From positions 1 through 16,240 of the forward strand of contig DJMH01000056.1 in the NCBI GenBank assembly GCA_002435305.1: 16,240 nt of DNA, written 5' to 3'. Both the position numbers and the translations under genes were made by a program. This document shows, in pieces, positions 6,652 to 14,753 of this stretch; positions within the stretch are counted from its first letter, which is position 1, and every line of letters begins with the position of its first letter. The notes under the pieces are model-generated. The model was not told the DNA's origin and did no database searches. It saw nothing but the letters and a program-made list of their open reading frames with translations. This DNA is from Dehalococcoidia bacterium UBA6495 (GTDB taxonomy: Bacteria; Chloroflexota; Dehalococcoidia; Lucifugimonadales; UBA826).

Positions 6652-7572
6652 ATGACCATTGAAGAACATCAAGGATTATCTCTATATGATGCTGCAAGGG
6701 AAGTAGGGGTGACCTTTGAAAAAGAATGGCAGCCTGAAAGCAAATCGATTGAAATAAATGGGATGAAGTTCCATTATCTCGACTGGGGTGACCCCGCCAA
6801 TCCCATCATGGTTTTACTTCATGGATTTGCCCAACAATCACATTCTTGGGACTTCGTTGCTCTGTCATTCGCAGACAGGTATCGAATAATTGCGTTGGAC
6901 CAAAGAGGGCATGGCGACAGTGATTGGGCATCAGATGGAGACTACACTCCAGAAACACAACAAAAGGACATAGAGGCAATAGTTGCCGAACTAGGCCTCG
7001 GTGAATTTGTTTTGATGGGACTATCCATGGGTGGAAGAAACTCATTCACCTACGCCTCCTCTAACCCTGACCAGGTAAAAGCCTTAATAATTGTGGATGC
7101 TGGTCCTGAAAATGTTAGGGCTGGAACTCAGAACATAAGAAACTTCGTGGAGCAGGAGGACGAACTTGATTCTATTGACGCCTTTGTTGACAGAGTAATC
7201 AAATACAATCCTCGGAGAGATCCAATACAGATCAGGGGAAGCATAGTTAACAATTTAAAACAACTACCTAACGGCAAATGGACGTGGAAATATGACAAGA
7301 TCCTAAGATCCCAAGGGAGAATGGGACGTCCTCAAGACCCAGAAATGACCAGAAGACTATGGGGTTACCTAGAAAATTTACAGTGCCCGACCATGGTTGT
7401 TAGAGGAGACAAGAGCGACATCATAGCTACTGAAACTGCTGACCAAATGATTGGCAGAATACCGGGTGGAAAATTGGCGATAGTAGAAAATGCAGGACAC
7501 CTTGTCATGGGTGATAATCCCTCCGGGTTTGAAAAAGCTGTAACGGCCTTTATAGAATCGATTCAAAAATAA
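6652..7572 (+). CDS. Alpha/beta hydrolase
   Basis: The protein is a 306-residue alpha/beta-hydrolase-fold enzyme, probably a soluble esterase, lactonase or C-C or haloalkane-type hydrolase. The triad is visible: nucleophile S125 in GLSMGG, acid D256 in VRGDKSDII, and H283 in NAGHLVMGD. The oxyanion segment LLHGFAQQSHSW is at about 55-66, and DQRGHGDS follows at about 83-90. An unusual 40-residue N-terminal extension (EEHQGLSLYDAAREVG) precedes the first strand; it may be a small lid or subunit contact. The ATG at 6652 follows GGAG at 6637-6640. It stands 50 bases after the amidase and may be in the same operon. Substrate cannot be told from sequence. Confidence 0.9.
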   Translation: MTIEEHQGLSLYDAAREVGVTFEKEWQPESKSIEINGMKFHYLDWGDPANPIMVLLHGFAQQSHSWDFVALSFADRYRIIALDQRGHGDSDWASDGDYTPETQQKDIEAIVAELGLGEFVLMGLSMGGRNSFTYASSNPDQVKALIIVDAGPENVRAGTQNIRNFVEQEDELDSIDAFVDRVIKYNPRRDPIQIRGSIVNNLKQLPNGKWTWKYDKILRSQGRMGRPQDPEMTRRLWGYLENLQCPTMVVRGDKSDIIATETADQMIGRIPGGKLAIVENAGHLVMGDNPSGFEKAVTAFIESIQK

Positions 7573-7693
7573 TACCTTTCTAATTTCAATCCGGGGTTGA
7601 ATTACAAATTGCTACACCGAAGATTGGGTGTTACACTTTTTGCAAACTTAAATTAGTTAGATAACAAGAAAGAGAGAAATCCAGGAGAACGGA
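7573..7693 (+). other. Intergenic region upstream of rpsO
   Basis: This 121-base gap must contain the end of the hydrolase transcript and the start of the rpsO-pnp transcript if these are separate. A 5-bp hairpin ACACC/GGTGT (7614-7618 with 7627-7631) followed shortly by five Ts (7637-7641) might be a weak terminator. TTGCAA at 7640-7645 and TAACAA at 7662-7667, 16 bases apart, are a poor promoter candidate. In several bacteria ribosomal protein S15 represses its own translation by binding the leader RNA; nothing here clearly matches those known structures. Confidence 0.3.
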
Positions 7694-7957
7694 TTGGATA
7701 GGGCTGACAAGGAAGCCGTCATTGCGGAATACCGCGTTCACGACAACGATACAGGATCGACTGAGTCGCAAGTAGCGATACTAACTTCGCGTATCAATGA
7801 ATTGACCCAGCACTTAAGAGAGCATAATCACGATGAATCCACAAGAAGAGGTTTACTGAAACTTGTAGGAAAGCGTCGCCGGCTTTTACGCTATCTGAAT
7901 ACAGAAGATGTAAACAGGTACAGGTCGTTAATAGCCAGATTGGGTCTTAGGCGATAG
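7694..7957 (+). CDS. rpsO: 30S ribosomal protein S15
   Basis: The 87-residue protein binds 16S rRNA in the central domain and nucleates platform assembly of the 30S subunit. The family hallmarks are all present: DTGSTESQVAILTSRINELT, then LREHNHDESTRRGLLKLVGKRRRLLRYL, ending in ARLGLRR. Length is near the usual 88-89, because the N-terminus is slightly short. The start is TTG at 7694, with GGAG at 7684-7687 (6-base gap); no ATG alternative exists upstream in frame that would improve the fit. It is followed 78 bases later by pnp, the classic gene pair. Confidence 0.97.
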   Translation: MDRADKEAVIAEYRVHDNDTGSTESQVAILTSRINELTQHLREHNHDESTRRGLLKLVGKRRRLLRYLNTEDVNRYRSLIARLGLRR

Positions 7958-8015
7958 TAACTCACTCATCACCCTCCCCCGATTATTGCACATCTCCCAT
8001 CTGAACCTCTGGTAC

Positions 8016-8038
8016 TACTCCAGGAGTAAATCAACATT
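8016..8038 (+). promoter_or_regulatory. pnp ribosome binding site inside a small hairpin, with AUU start
   Basis: AGGAG at 8022-8026 is the only Shine-Dalgarno upstream of pnp. It is embedded in a small hairpin: TACTC at 8016-8020 pairs with GAGTA at 8024-8028 across the loop CAG. Nine bases after AGGAG comes ATT at 8036-8038, in frame with pnp. There is a stop codon (TAA) in that frame at 8027, so translation cannot start earlier. This arrangement could hold translation low until the hairpin is opened. Confidence 0.55.
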
Positions 8039-10402
8039 TCACTACATACAATAACCCGTAATATACACGGACACGATTTGGAATTGGAAACAGGACGTTT
8101 GGCTCAAAAAGCAGGCGGTTCTGTATTGATCAAGCAAGGTGACAATGTGGTTCTAGCCACGGTCACAATGAGTAATCCTCGAGAAGGATTAGATTTTTTT
8201 CCTCTCACAGTGGATCTAGAAGAAAGGCATTATGCTATTGGCCAAATACCCGGAAGTTTTTTTAGACGCGAAGGCAGACCTACAACTCACGCCATACTCA
8301 CCGACAGGCTAATAGACAGGCCAATAAGACCTCTATTCCCCAAGGGATTTAAAAACGAGGTTCAAGTTATAGCAACAACACTGTCCAGTGACAGAGAAAT
8401 GCCCCTCGACATAATAGCCTTGAACGGGGTTTCCGCTGCACTAAGCATATCGAACATACCATTTAACGGGCCTATCGCCGCAACACGAATTGGGCATATT
8501 GATGGCGAATTTGTAATTAACCCTACATATTCTCAACTTGAGGAAAGTCTTTTAGACCTTGTGGTTGCGGGTTCTACCGATGGAGTATCAATGATGGAGG
8601 CTGGAGCGAAAGAGTTAGATGAGGACGTTGTGTTTGAGGCTATTCAGCTAGCACAGTCGGTAAATTTAGAGATTATTTCCCTACAACAAGATTTCACTGA
8701 TGAAAGCGGTATCCCAAAAGCAGATTTCGTACCAAAAGGACATGATCCTGAAGCTGTGAAACAAGCAAGGGAAATTTTGGGAGACCGTATATACACGGCT
8801 ATGTCAGATGCAGAAGATCAAGAAGACATGAGGAATCGTTTAAAATTTTTAGAAGATGAACTAGAGGAGTCCCTAGCAGAGGAGTTTGACTCTAGTGTTT
8901 CATCTGGAGCTTTTGAGGAGCTGCTAGATGAACAATTCAGGGTACGAATACTTAAGGACGGAGTTAGACCGGATGGAAGAGGTTTGAGAGAAATACGACC
9001 GCTTTCAGCCGAGGTTTCGATTCTACCTCGTACCCACGGCACAGGATTATTCAACAGAGGGGAAACACAAATACTAGGTATAACTACCCTCGGTTCTTCA
9101 GGTGATGCACAAAAACTAGACAATCTTAGCCCGGAAGTATCCAAAAATTTCATGCTTCATTATAATTTTCCTCCTTATTCTGTCGGAGAAGCGAGAAGGG
9201 TTGGATCAACTAGCCGTCGAGAGATTGGGCATGGAGCTTTGGCTGAAAGGGCCTTGAGTGCTGTTTTGCCTTCTCAAGAGGATTTCCCTTACACAATTAG
9301 AATTGTATGTGAGGCCCTTAGTTCAAATGGCAGTACCTCTATGGGTAGTGTTTGTGCAGGGACCCTAGCCTTAATGGATGCTGGGGTGCCGATAACATCA
9401 CCAGTAGCTGGGATATCTGTCGGTCTTATTACCGGTGAAGATGGGGAATATGTAACTCTCACTGACATACAAGGATTGGAAGACCATGTAGGGGATATGG
9501 ATTTTAAAGTTGCAGGTACTTCCGAAGGAGTTACTGCGATCCAGCTTGACATAAAGGTAAATAGCATCAGTTTCGATGTAATAAAAGATGCTTTATCCCA
9601 GGCAAAAGAAGCCAGGTCACAAGTATTAGACGTTATAACGTCTGCTATACCTGAAGTCAGATCTGATGTCAGCCCCCACGCACCTAGGATACAAAAAATC
9701 ATGGTTCCTACAGACAAAATAGGTGCAGTGATTGGTCCAGGAGGTAAAACAATCAGAGGAATAGTTGAAGAAACCAATGCGACCGTCGACATACAAGATG
9801 ATGGAACGGTTCTTATAGGTTCCTCTAATGCAGAAGATGCCGCAAGAGCAATAAAGATGGTGGAAGATCTTACAAGAGTAATCACAGTAGGCGAAGTTTT
9901 TACTGGTACCGTAGCTAAAATCGCCAGTTTTGGAGCATTTGTTCAAATACTACCTGGCACAGACGGTATGGTTCACATAAGCGAACTCGCCAACTACAGA
10001 GTTGCAAATGTAGAGGATGAAGTGGCAGTCGGAGATCAAGTGGATGTGAAAGTTATAGGTGTTGACCAGTCAGGGAAAATTAAATTGTCCAGAAAAATAC
10101 TTTTAGATGATAGTGATGGCCCTTCACCTGCGGGCCCACGCCATAGGGAAGAGGTTGAAAAAGTTGAGGTAAATGTTGGGGACATCGTAACTGGAGCAGT
10201 AGTAAATATTGCGAAATTCGGGGCATTCGTTGAAATAGCACCTGGCACCGACGGAATGGTCCACATAAGTGAATTAGAAAATTACAGAGTCGGCAAAGTT
10301 GAAGACGTTGTAAGTGTGGGAGAGGAAATTACGGTGGAGGTCATCGATGTAGACGATTCCGGCCGCATAAAGCTTTCTCGTAAGGCTCTTTTGACAGACT
10401 AA
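8036..10402 (+). CDS. pnp: Polyribonucleotide nucleotidyltransferase with tandem S1 domains
   Basis: PNPase degrades RNA 3' to 5' by phosphorolysis in the cytoplasm. From the ATT at 8036 it has 788 residues: RNase PH domain 1 (about 1-140), linker helices, RNase PH domain 2 (about 300-500), KH (about 555-615, GPGG motif) and two S1 domains (618-692 and 714-788). Phosphate-binding SSNGSTS (429-435) and metal ligands D483, D489 and K491 match E. coli S437-S439, D486, D492 and K494. A conventional caller would start at TTG 8078, but that has no Shine-Dalgarno and lacks the first strand. Starting at 8036 adds 14 residues ending IHGHDLELETG, which aligns with the family's G-x-x-L-x-x-E-x-G. A usual PNPase has one S1. 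The gene is probably co-transcribed with rpsO. Confidence 0.96.
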   Translation: MSLHTITRNIHGHDLELETGRLAQKAGGSVLIKQGDNVVLATVTMSNPREGLDFFPLTVDLEERHYAIGQIPGSFFRREGRPTTHAILTDRLIDRPIRPLFPKGFKNEVQVIATTLSSDREMPLDIIALNGVSAALSISNIPFNGPIAATRIGHIDGEFVINPTYSQLEESLLDLVVAGSTDGVSMMEAGAKELDEDVVFEAIQLAQSVNLEIISLQQDFTDESGIPKADFVPKGHDPEAVKQAREILGDRIYTAMSDAEDQEDMRNRLKFLEDELEESLAEEFDSSVSSGAFEELLDEQFRVRILKDGVRPDGRGLREIRPLSAEVSILPRTHGTGLFNRGETQILGITTLGSSGDAQKLDNLSPEVSKNFMLHYNFPPYSVGEARRVGSTSRREIGHGALAERALSAVLPSQEDFPYTIRIVCEALSSNGSTSMGSVCAGTLALMDAGVPITSPVAGISVGLITGEDGEYVTLTDIQGLEDHVGDMDFKVAGTSEGVTAIQLDIKVNSISFDVIKDALSQAKEARSQVLDVITSAIPEVRSDVSPHAPRIQKIMVPTDKIGAVIGPGGKTIRGIVEETNATVDIQDDGTVLIGSSNAEDAARAIKMVEDLTRVITVGEVFTGTVAKIASFGAFVQILPGTDGMVHISELANYRVANVEDEVAVGDQVDVKVIGVDQSGKIKLSRKILLDDSDGPSPAGPRHREEVEKVEVNVGDIVTGAVVNIAKFGAFVEIAPGTDGMVHISELENYRVGKVEDVVSVGEEITVEVIDVDDSGRIKLSRKALLTD

Positions 10403-10465
10403 ACCTTCGTAATAGTCAGTAGTTAGGTTTGATTCAGGAACCAAGGCGATAAAAGGAGTTCCACC

Positions 10466-11257
10466 ATGGCTGATATTAAAGTCGTTGTTAACGGAGTCCT
10501 AGGCAAAATGGGCCAGGAGGTTTTAAATGCCGTGGATAATACCCAGGGTATGAAACCTGTTGGAGGTTCAGATATTGCCGCCACCATTGATCAAATACCA
10601 TTGCCTACTGGAGAAGGATTCATACCGGTATTTCAAGATATAAAAGATGCGGTTAAAGAAGCCGACGTTGTAGTCGACTTCACGAATGCCTCCGGAGCTA
10701 AAAGTGTTATGCAAGCGGCGTCTCCTGCCGGTGCGAACTGCGTGATTGGTTCAACTGGTTTATCTGAAGAGACTTTCAAAATTGCTGAAACTTTAGCCGA
10801 ATCTAACAATACCAGCATAATAATTGCGCCAAATTTCGCCATGGGGGCAGTGTTGATGTCACATTTGGTAAAAGAAGCCGCGAGATTTTTTGACTACGCT
10901 GATCTGACGGAAGTTCACCATGAAGCCAAAATAGATGCGCCGTCAGGCACAGCCATTGCCATAGCTCAAGCCGCGGCCGACGGTAAGAATAGTGATTTTA
11001 ATGCACCAAATGCAGAAAAGCAGCTTATCGAAGGCACCCGGGGAGGGGTGCATGGTGGTGTTGTCATTCATAGCGGTAGGATGCCTGGCAGGGTCGCTCA
11101 TCATGAAATGGTTTTTGGGTCATTAGGACAAACCTTAACGATCCGTCACGATTCGATAAACAGAGAAAGTTTTATGCCTGGTGTAATCATGGCTATAAAA
11201 GCCACCAGCGCATCAACCGGATTGACTGTAGGATTAGACAAAATAATGGGGCTATAA
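10466..11257 (+). CDS. dapB: 4-hydroxy-tetrahydrodipicolinate reductase
   Basis: DapB reduces 4-hydroxy-tetrahydrodipicolinate with NAD(P)H, the second committed step to diaminopimelate and lysine. The 263 residues show the dinucleotide-binding motif G10-x-x-G13-K-M15-G16, the IGSTGLS and IIAPNFAMGAVL stretches, and the active-site signature EVHHEAKIDAPSGTA with H151 and K155. RIRHDSINRESF-type ending (here TIRHDSINRESFMPGV) is also typical. AAGGAG at 10453-10458, 7 bases before the ATG, supports the start. It is the first of three DAP genes in the order dapB-asd-dapA; spacing to asd is 67 bases. Confidence 0.97.
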   Translation: MADIKVVVNGVLGKMGQEVLNAVDNTQGMKPVGGSDIAATIDQIPLPTGEGFIPVFQDIKDAVKEADVVVDFTNASGAKSVMQAASPAGANCVIGSTGLSEETFKIAETLAESNNTSIIIAPNFAMGAVLMSHLVKEAARFFDYADLTEVHHEAKIDAPSGTAIAIAQAAADGKNSDFNAPNAEKQLIEGTRGGVHGGVVIHSGRMPGRVAHHEMVFGSLGQTLTIRHDSINRESFMPGVIMAIKATSASTGLTVGLDKIMGL

Positions 11258-11324
11258 ACTTTTTTAGTCCAGCTTAATATCCTAACTAATGAATATTTAG
11301 TAGTTTCATTTATGGAGGGAAAGG

Positions 11325-12359
11325 TTGAAATCTTGCAAAATTGCCGTTGTCGGGGCAACAGGAGCTGTCGGACAAGTATTTTTGGACATTGCCCAACAAC
11401 GAAATTTTCCTATCGATGAGATACGATTGTGCGCTTCAACCAGGTCTGTAGGAAAAAAAATAGAGTATAAATCCCAGGAAATAGCAGTGGAACTTTGTAC
11501 CCCTGAACTTTTGCAAGAAATGGACTTTGCATTTATTTCCGCAAGTGGTGATGTCAGTCGAGAAATTGCCCCTTTAGCAGCAAAGAAAGGAACCGTCGCC
11601 ATAGACGACAGCTCGGCATTTAGAATGGATGCTGATGTCCCGCTAGTTGTACCTGAAGTTAATGCAGATGATTTAGCGAACCATAAAGGTATAGTTGCTA
11701 TTCCCAATTGCTCCACCACCCCATTGGTTATGGTGTTAAACCCCTTGATGAAAAGATCTTCAGTGAAGCGAGTTGTTGTCGACACTTTTCAGTCTGTGAC
11801 AGGTACTGGAGCAGCAGCACTTAGTGAAATGAAAGATCAAAGCCAGGCAGTCTTAAACAATAGACCTATAACCGCAAAAGAATATCCCCACCAAATTGCT
11901 TTCAATGTTCTACCCCATATAGAACCTTTTCAAGAAAATGGTTACACAAGGGAAGAAATGAAAATGCTGTATGAAACCCAAAAAATATTGCATGACCCAA
12001 ATATACTCGTCTCAGCCACATGTGTAAGAGTTCCAGTTGCAGTCAGTCATAGTGAAGCGATACACATTGAATTTGAGCAACCAATATCGCCTCAGGAAAT
12101 AAAGGAAATATTGGAAAACCAGGCTGGGATAAAAATTGTGGACGACCCATTCTCTGACGTGTATCCTATGCCTATAGACGCGGCGGGGGGTGATGATGTA
12201 CTAGTGGGCAGAATCAGAAAGGATATCTCACACCCGAACGGAATAGCTATGTGGGTTGTCTGTGACAATTTAAGAAAGGGCGCGGCACTCAATGCTATTC
12301 AGATAGCGGAAGAAATGATGAAACGCGACGTGGTTTCAGAGAGCAACTGGAGGAAATAG
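11325..12359 (+). CDS. asd: Aspartate-semialdehyde dehydrogenase
   Basis: Asd reduces aspartyl phosphate with NADPH to aspartate semialdehyde, the branch point for lysine, threonine and methionine. The 344-residue protein has the N-terminal NADP motif GATGAVG (10-16), nucleophile C129 in PNCSTTPL, the DTFQSVTGTGAAAL loop, and catalytic H242 in AVSHSEAIHIEF, with the usual two-domain layout and length. The start is TTG at 11325, with GGAGG at 11314-11318 and a 6-base gap. The stop is 4 bases before the dapA ATG, so the two are very likely translated from one message, and the dapA Shine-Dalgarno lies within the last codons of asd. Confidence 0.97.
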   Translation: MKSCKIAVVGATGAVGQVFLDIAQQRNFPIDEIRLCASTRSVGKKIEYKSQEIAVELCTPELLQEMDFAFISASGDVSREIAPLAAKKGTVAIDDSSAFRMDADVPLVVPEVNADDLANHKGIVAIPNCSTTPLVMVLNPLMKRSSVKRVVVDTFQSVTGTGAAALSEMKDQSQAVLNNRPITAKEYPHQIAFNVLPHIEPFQENGYTREEMKMLYETQKILHDPNILVSATCVRVPVAVSHSEAIHIEFEQPISPQEIKEILENQAGIKIVDDPFSDVYPMPIDAAGGDDVLVGRIRKDISHPNGIAMWVVCDNLRKGAALNAIQIAEEMMKRDVVSESNWRK

Positions 12360-12363
12360 CAAA

Positions 12364-13257
12364 ATGGCAGATTTCGGAAGACTTCTAACGGCTATGATTA
12401 CCCCGTTTGATTCAGACGGTAATATTAACTTCCCTCAAGCTAGAAAACTCGCAAAGGGATTGGTTGCTTCGGGAACGGACGGATTGGTCATAGGCGGAAC
12501 TACTGGAGAATCCCCGTCAATGTCAGACGACGAAAAGGTGCAGTTATTCGCGGAAGTGAAAGAGGCTGTGGGGGACACTGCCACAGTAATCGCCGGAACC
12601 ACCGATAATAACCATAGAAAATCTGTAGAACTATCCATTGAGGCAGAAAAGGTCGGAGCCGACGGATTGCTTCTAACCGTTCCTGCTTACAACAAACCAA
12701 CTCAAGAAGGCCTTTACCAAAACTTCAAGGCGATAGCGGAAGCCACTTCTCTTCCTGGGTTACTGTACAACGTCCCATCCAGGACCGCCCTGAACATGAC
12801 AACAGAAACCACCTTGCGACTAGCCGAAATAGATAACATCGTGGGGGTGAAAGAAGCCTCGAGTGATTATGTTCAAATCACCAATATTATCGACAAGGCA
12901 CCTGATGGATTCAGAGTGTGGTCTGGAAATGACGACGAAACATTTCCTATCATGTGTGTTGGAGGGCATGGAGTCGTGAGTGTGGCAGCTAACCTCTACG
13001 GAAACCAGATCAAAACTATGATGGGGCTTATTCTTGAAGGCAATATAGAAAGTGCTGCTTCTGAGCACAAGCGCTTACTCCCAATTTTCAAGGCTCTCTT
13101 TTGGGTGACCAACCCAATTCCAATCAAATATGCTGCCAATAGAGCCGGATTTAATGCTGGACCCAACAGATTGCCGCTTTGCGATCCAGATGAAGATTTC
13201 GTGTCTACGTTTAACCCCGTAATGGACAAATATGATGTGGACTTACCCATTTCCTAG
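12364..13257 (+). CDS. dapA: 4-hydroxy-tetrahydrodipicolinate synthase
   Basis: DapA condenses aspartate semialdehyde with pyruvate. The 297-residue TIM-barrel protein has the Schiff-base K163 in IVGVKEAS, Y135 in YNVPSRT, and the GGTTGESPSMSDDEK segment near the substrate pocket. The aldolase-family pattern is complete through the C-terminal helices. The ATG at 12364 follows GGAGG at 12349-12353 by 10 bases. It completes the dapB-asd-dapA group and converges with purA on the other strand, 25 bases apart. That gap holds only a short direct repeat (ATCAGCCA twice, 13260-13275) and no terminator I can identify. Some other DapA-family aldolases share this fold, but the neighbours settle the identity. 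Confidence 0.96.
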   Translation: MADFGRLLTAMITPFDSDGNINFPQARKLAKGLVASGTDGLVIGGTTGESPSMSDDEKVQLFAEVKEAVGDTATVIAGTTDNNHRKSVELSIEAEKVGADGLLLTVPAYNKPTQEGLYQNFKAIAEATSLPGLLYNVPSRTALNMTTETTLRLAEIDNIVGVKEASSDYVQITNIIDKAPDGFRVWSGNDDETFPIMCVGGHGVVSVAANLYGNQIKTMMGLILEGNIESAASEHKRLLPIFKALFWVTNPIPIKYAANRAGFNAGPNRLPLCDPDEDFVSTFNPVMDKYDVDLPIS

Positions 13258-13282
13258 CTATCAGCCAATCAGCCAGGCCGTT

Positions 13283-14575
13283 CTAGGAAATTAATATATC
13301 CCTCACCATTATGGTGTGATCTCTATGAGGACCAGTGGATATAATATCCACCGGACAGCCAATCAACTCCTCTAAACGATCCACATAAACTCGAGCATTA
13401 GTCGGCAGCTCCGATATGTTCGATATGCCCGCAGTAGGGACATCCCATCCATCCAAAGTCTCATAAACAGGTGAACACTTTTCTAACGCGGCGACTCCTC
13501 CAGGAGGTTCGTCAAGAATGTCCCCATCTAATTTGTACCCCACACAGATATTTAATGAATCCAGATGATCTAAAACATCCAATCTCGTGATTACAGCGGA
13601 AGTATATCCATTAATCCTATTGCTATAACTCGCAAGTACCCCGTCAAACCACCCTACCCGCCTTGCGCGTCCTGTTGTCGTACCAAATTCCTTGGCTATT
13701 GTACGAATACCTTCACCGACATCATCAAATAACTCTGTAGGAAATGGCCCAGAGCCAACTCTTGTATTGTAGGCTTTGAATATACCAAGCACATTTGTGA
13801 TTTGTTTTGGTTGAATTGCCAACCCAGTACTAGCACCTCCAATGGTGGGGCTTGACGAGGTGACAAAAGGATAAGTCCCATGGTCTAGATCGAGCAATAT
13901 ACCCTGGGCTCCCTCGAGGACTACAGTACCACCCGAATCCAATACCTCATTTACATATCTACCTACTGGTTTTATAAGAGGTCCCAGAAAATCTTTCCAC
14001 ATCCTACTTTTATCCAAAATATAGTCTATAGATACGGAATCAACCTCATACACCTTAGTCAATACTCTATTCACGAAGGGAAGAACTTCTTCCAGGCGGT
14101 GCCTTAAACCTTCCAAATCCAAAAGATCTGCCGCCCTTATACCCGTTCTAGATGTTTTGTCACTGTAGGCAGGGCCAATGCCCTTTCCTGTGGTACCAAT
14201 TGCAAAGTCGCCCCGCTCCCTTTCAGCTAAGGTGTCCAACATTACATGGTAAGGCATTATTAGGTGGGCCCTTTCACTAACCATTAAGGAGCGACTCACA
14301 TCTATGCCACCTTGTTTCAAAGTCTCCATTTCTTCAATTAAGACATCGGGGTCCACAACGACCCCATTACCTATAACATTCATAACGCCGTCACTGAAAA
14401 TGCCACAAGGAACCAAATGGAGACTGAAATCACCTAAATCATTTATAACTGTATGCCCCGCGTTATTGCCACCAGAGAACCTAGCCACAATATCTGCTCG
14501 TCTCGACAGATAATCGATGATTTTACCCTTACCCTCATCACCCCACTGGGCACCGAGGATGGCATAGGCGGGCAT
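13283..14575 (-). CDS. purA: Adenylosuccinate synthetase
   Basis: PurA joins IMP and aspartate using GTP to give adenylosuccinate, the first step from IMP to AMP. The 430 residues include the P-loop WGDEGKGK (11-18) with D13, the GGNNAGHTV segment with H41, RGDFAIGTTGKGIGPAYSDK, and TTTGRARRVGWFD. D13 and H41 fall at exactly the E. coli numbers when the ATG at 14573-14575 is used. A TTG two codons upstream would crowd the Shine-Dalgarno: GAGGAG lies 8 bases before the ATG. Length matches the family. It is transcribed opposite to dapA, and its own promoter probably lies in 14582-14700, where I see no confident hexamers. Confidence 0.97.
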   Translation of the reverse strand: MPAYAILGAQWGDEGKGKIIDYLSRRADIVARFSGGNNAGHTVINDLGDFSLHLVPCGIFSDGVMNVIGNGVVVDPDVLIEEMETLKQGGIDVSRSLMVSERAHLIMPYHVMLDTLAERERGDFAIGTTGKGIGPAYSDKTSRTGIRAADLLDLEGLRHRLEEVLPFVNRVLTKVYEVDSVSIDYILDKSRMWKDFLGPLIKPVGRYVNEVLDSGGTVVLEGAQGILLDLDHGTYPFVTSSSPTIGGASTGLAIQPKQITNVLGIFKAYNTRVGSGPFPTELFDDVGEGIRTIAKEFGTTTGRARRVGWFDGVLASYSNRINGYTSAVITRLDVLDHLDSLNICVGYKLDGDILDEPPGGVAALEKCSPVYETLDGWDVPTAGISNISELPTNARVYVDRLEELIGCPVDIISTGPHRDHTIMVRDILIS

Positions 14576-14638
14576 TAGCAAATCTCCTCAACTAGTATCA
14601 ATAAATTACTCAACTTGGGAAACCTAGATATTTTGGGC

Positions 14639-14661
14639 AAAAAAATTTCTCCTCAATGAGG
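14639..14661 (-). terminator. Weak candidate terminator for the minus-strand oxidoreductase transcript
   Basis: Read on the minus strand, a short hairpin CCTC-ATT-GAGG (14661-14651) is followed 5 bases later by seven Ts (14645-14639). The stem is only 4 bp and the gap to the T-run is long, so this is a poor intrinsic terminator. Confidence 0.2.
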
Positions 14662-14684
14662 GCCCGAACCTCTAAACACGGACT

Positions 14685-14710
14685 CTTCACAGGGAGATGC
14701 CTCCGTGAAG
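14685..14710. other. Stem-loop between purA and the oxidoreductase gene
   Basis: CTTCAC (14685-14690) pairs with GTGAAG (14705-14710), then after a two-base bulge GGAG (14693-14696) pairs with CTCC (14701-14704) around the loop ATGC. The stem is stable-looking, but no T-run follows it on either strand, so it is not a standard terminator. On the minus strand it lies about 43 bases after the oxidoreductase stop codon and might protect that mRNA end or form a leader element for purA. Confidence 0.45.
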
Positions 14711-14753
14711 TATAACAGAAGTCTGAGGATCAAATACTGCGTTTCACAAACCT

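Noticed and set aside
8078..8080. TTG at 8078 as the pnp start
   Set aside because: No Shine-Dalgarno before it, and it drops the first strand and Gly of the PNPase N-terminus that the in-frame sequence upstream provides.
9289..9885. Long open frame on the minus strand inside pnp (198 residues)
   Set aside because: It lies wholly antisense to a strongly conserved region of PNPase, its product is low-complexity Ser/Thr/Ile-rich, and it has no homology pattern or ribosome site.
11306..11785. Open frame of 159 residues antisense to the start of asd
   Set aside because: A mirror of asd codons; Ser/Thr-rich translation without domains, and asd on the other strand is certain.
13258..13282. Short direct repeat ATCAGCCA x2 between dapA and purA
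   Set aside because: Only 16 bases and with no flanking gene of mobile type; most likely chance. No terminator hairpin forms there.
14579..14581. TTG two codons upstream of the purA ATG as its start
   Set aside because: It sits almost on the GAGGAG, and using the ATG puts D13 and H41 at their standard positions.
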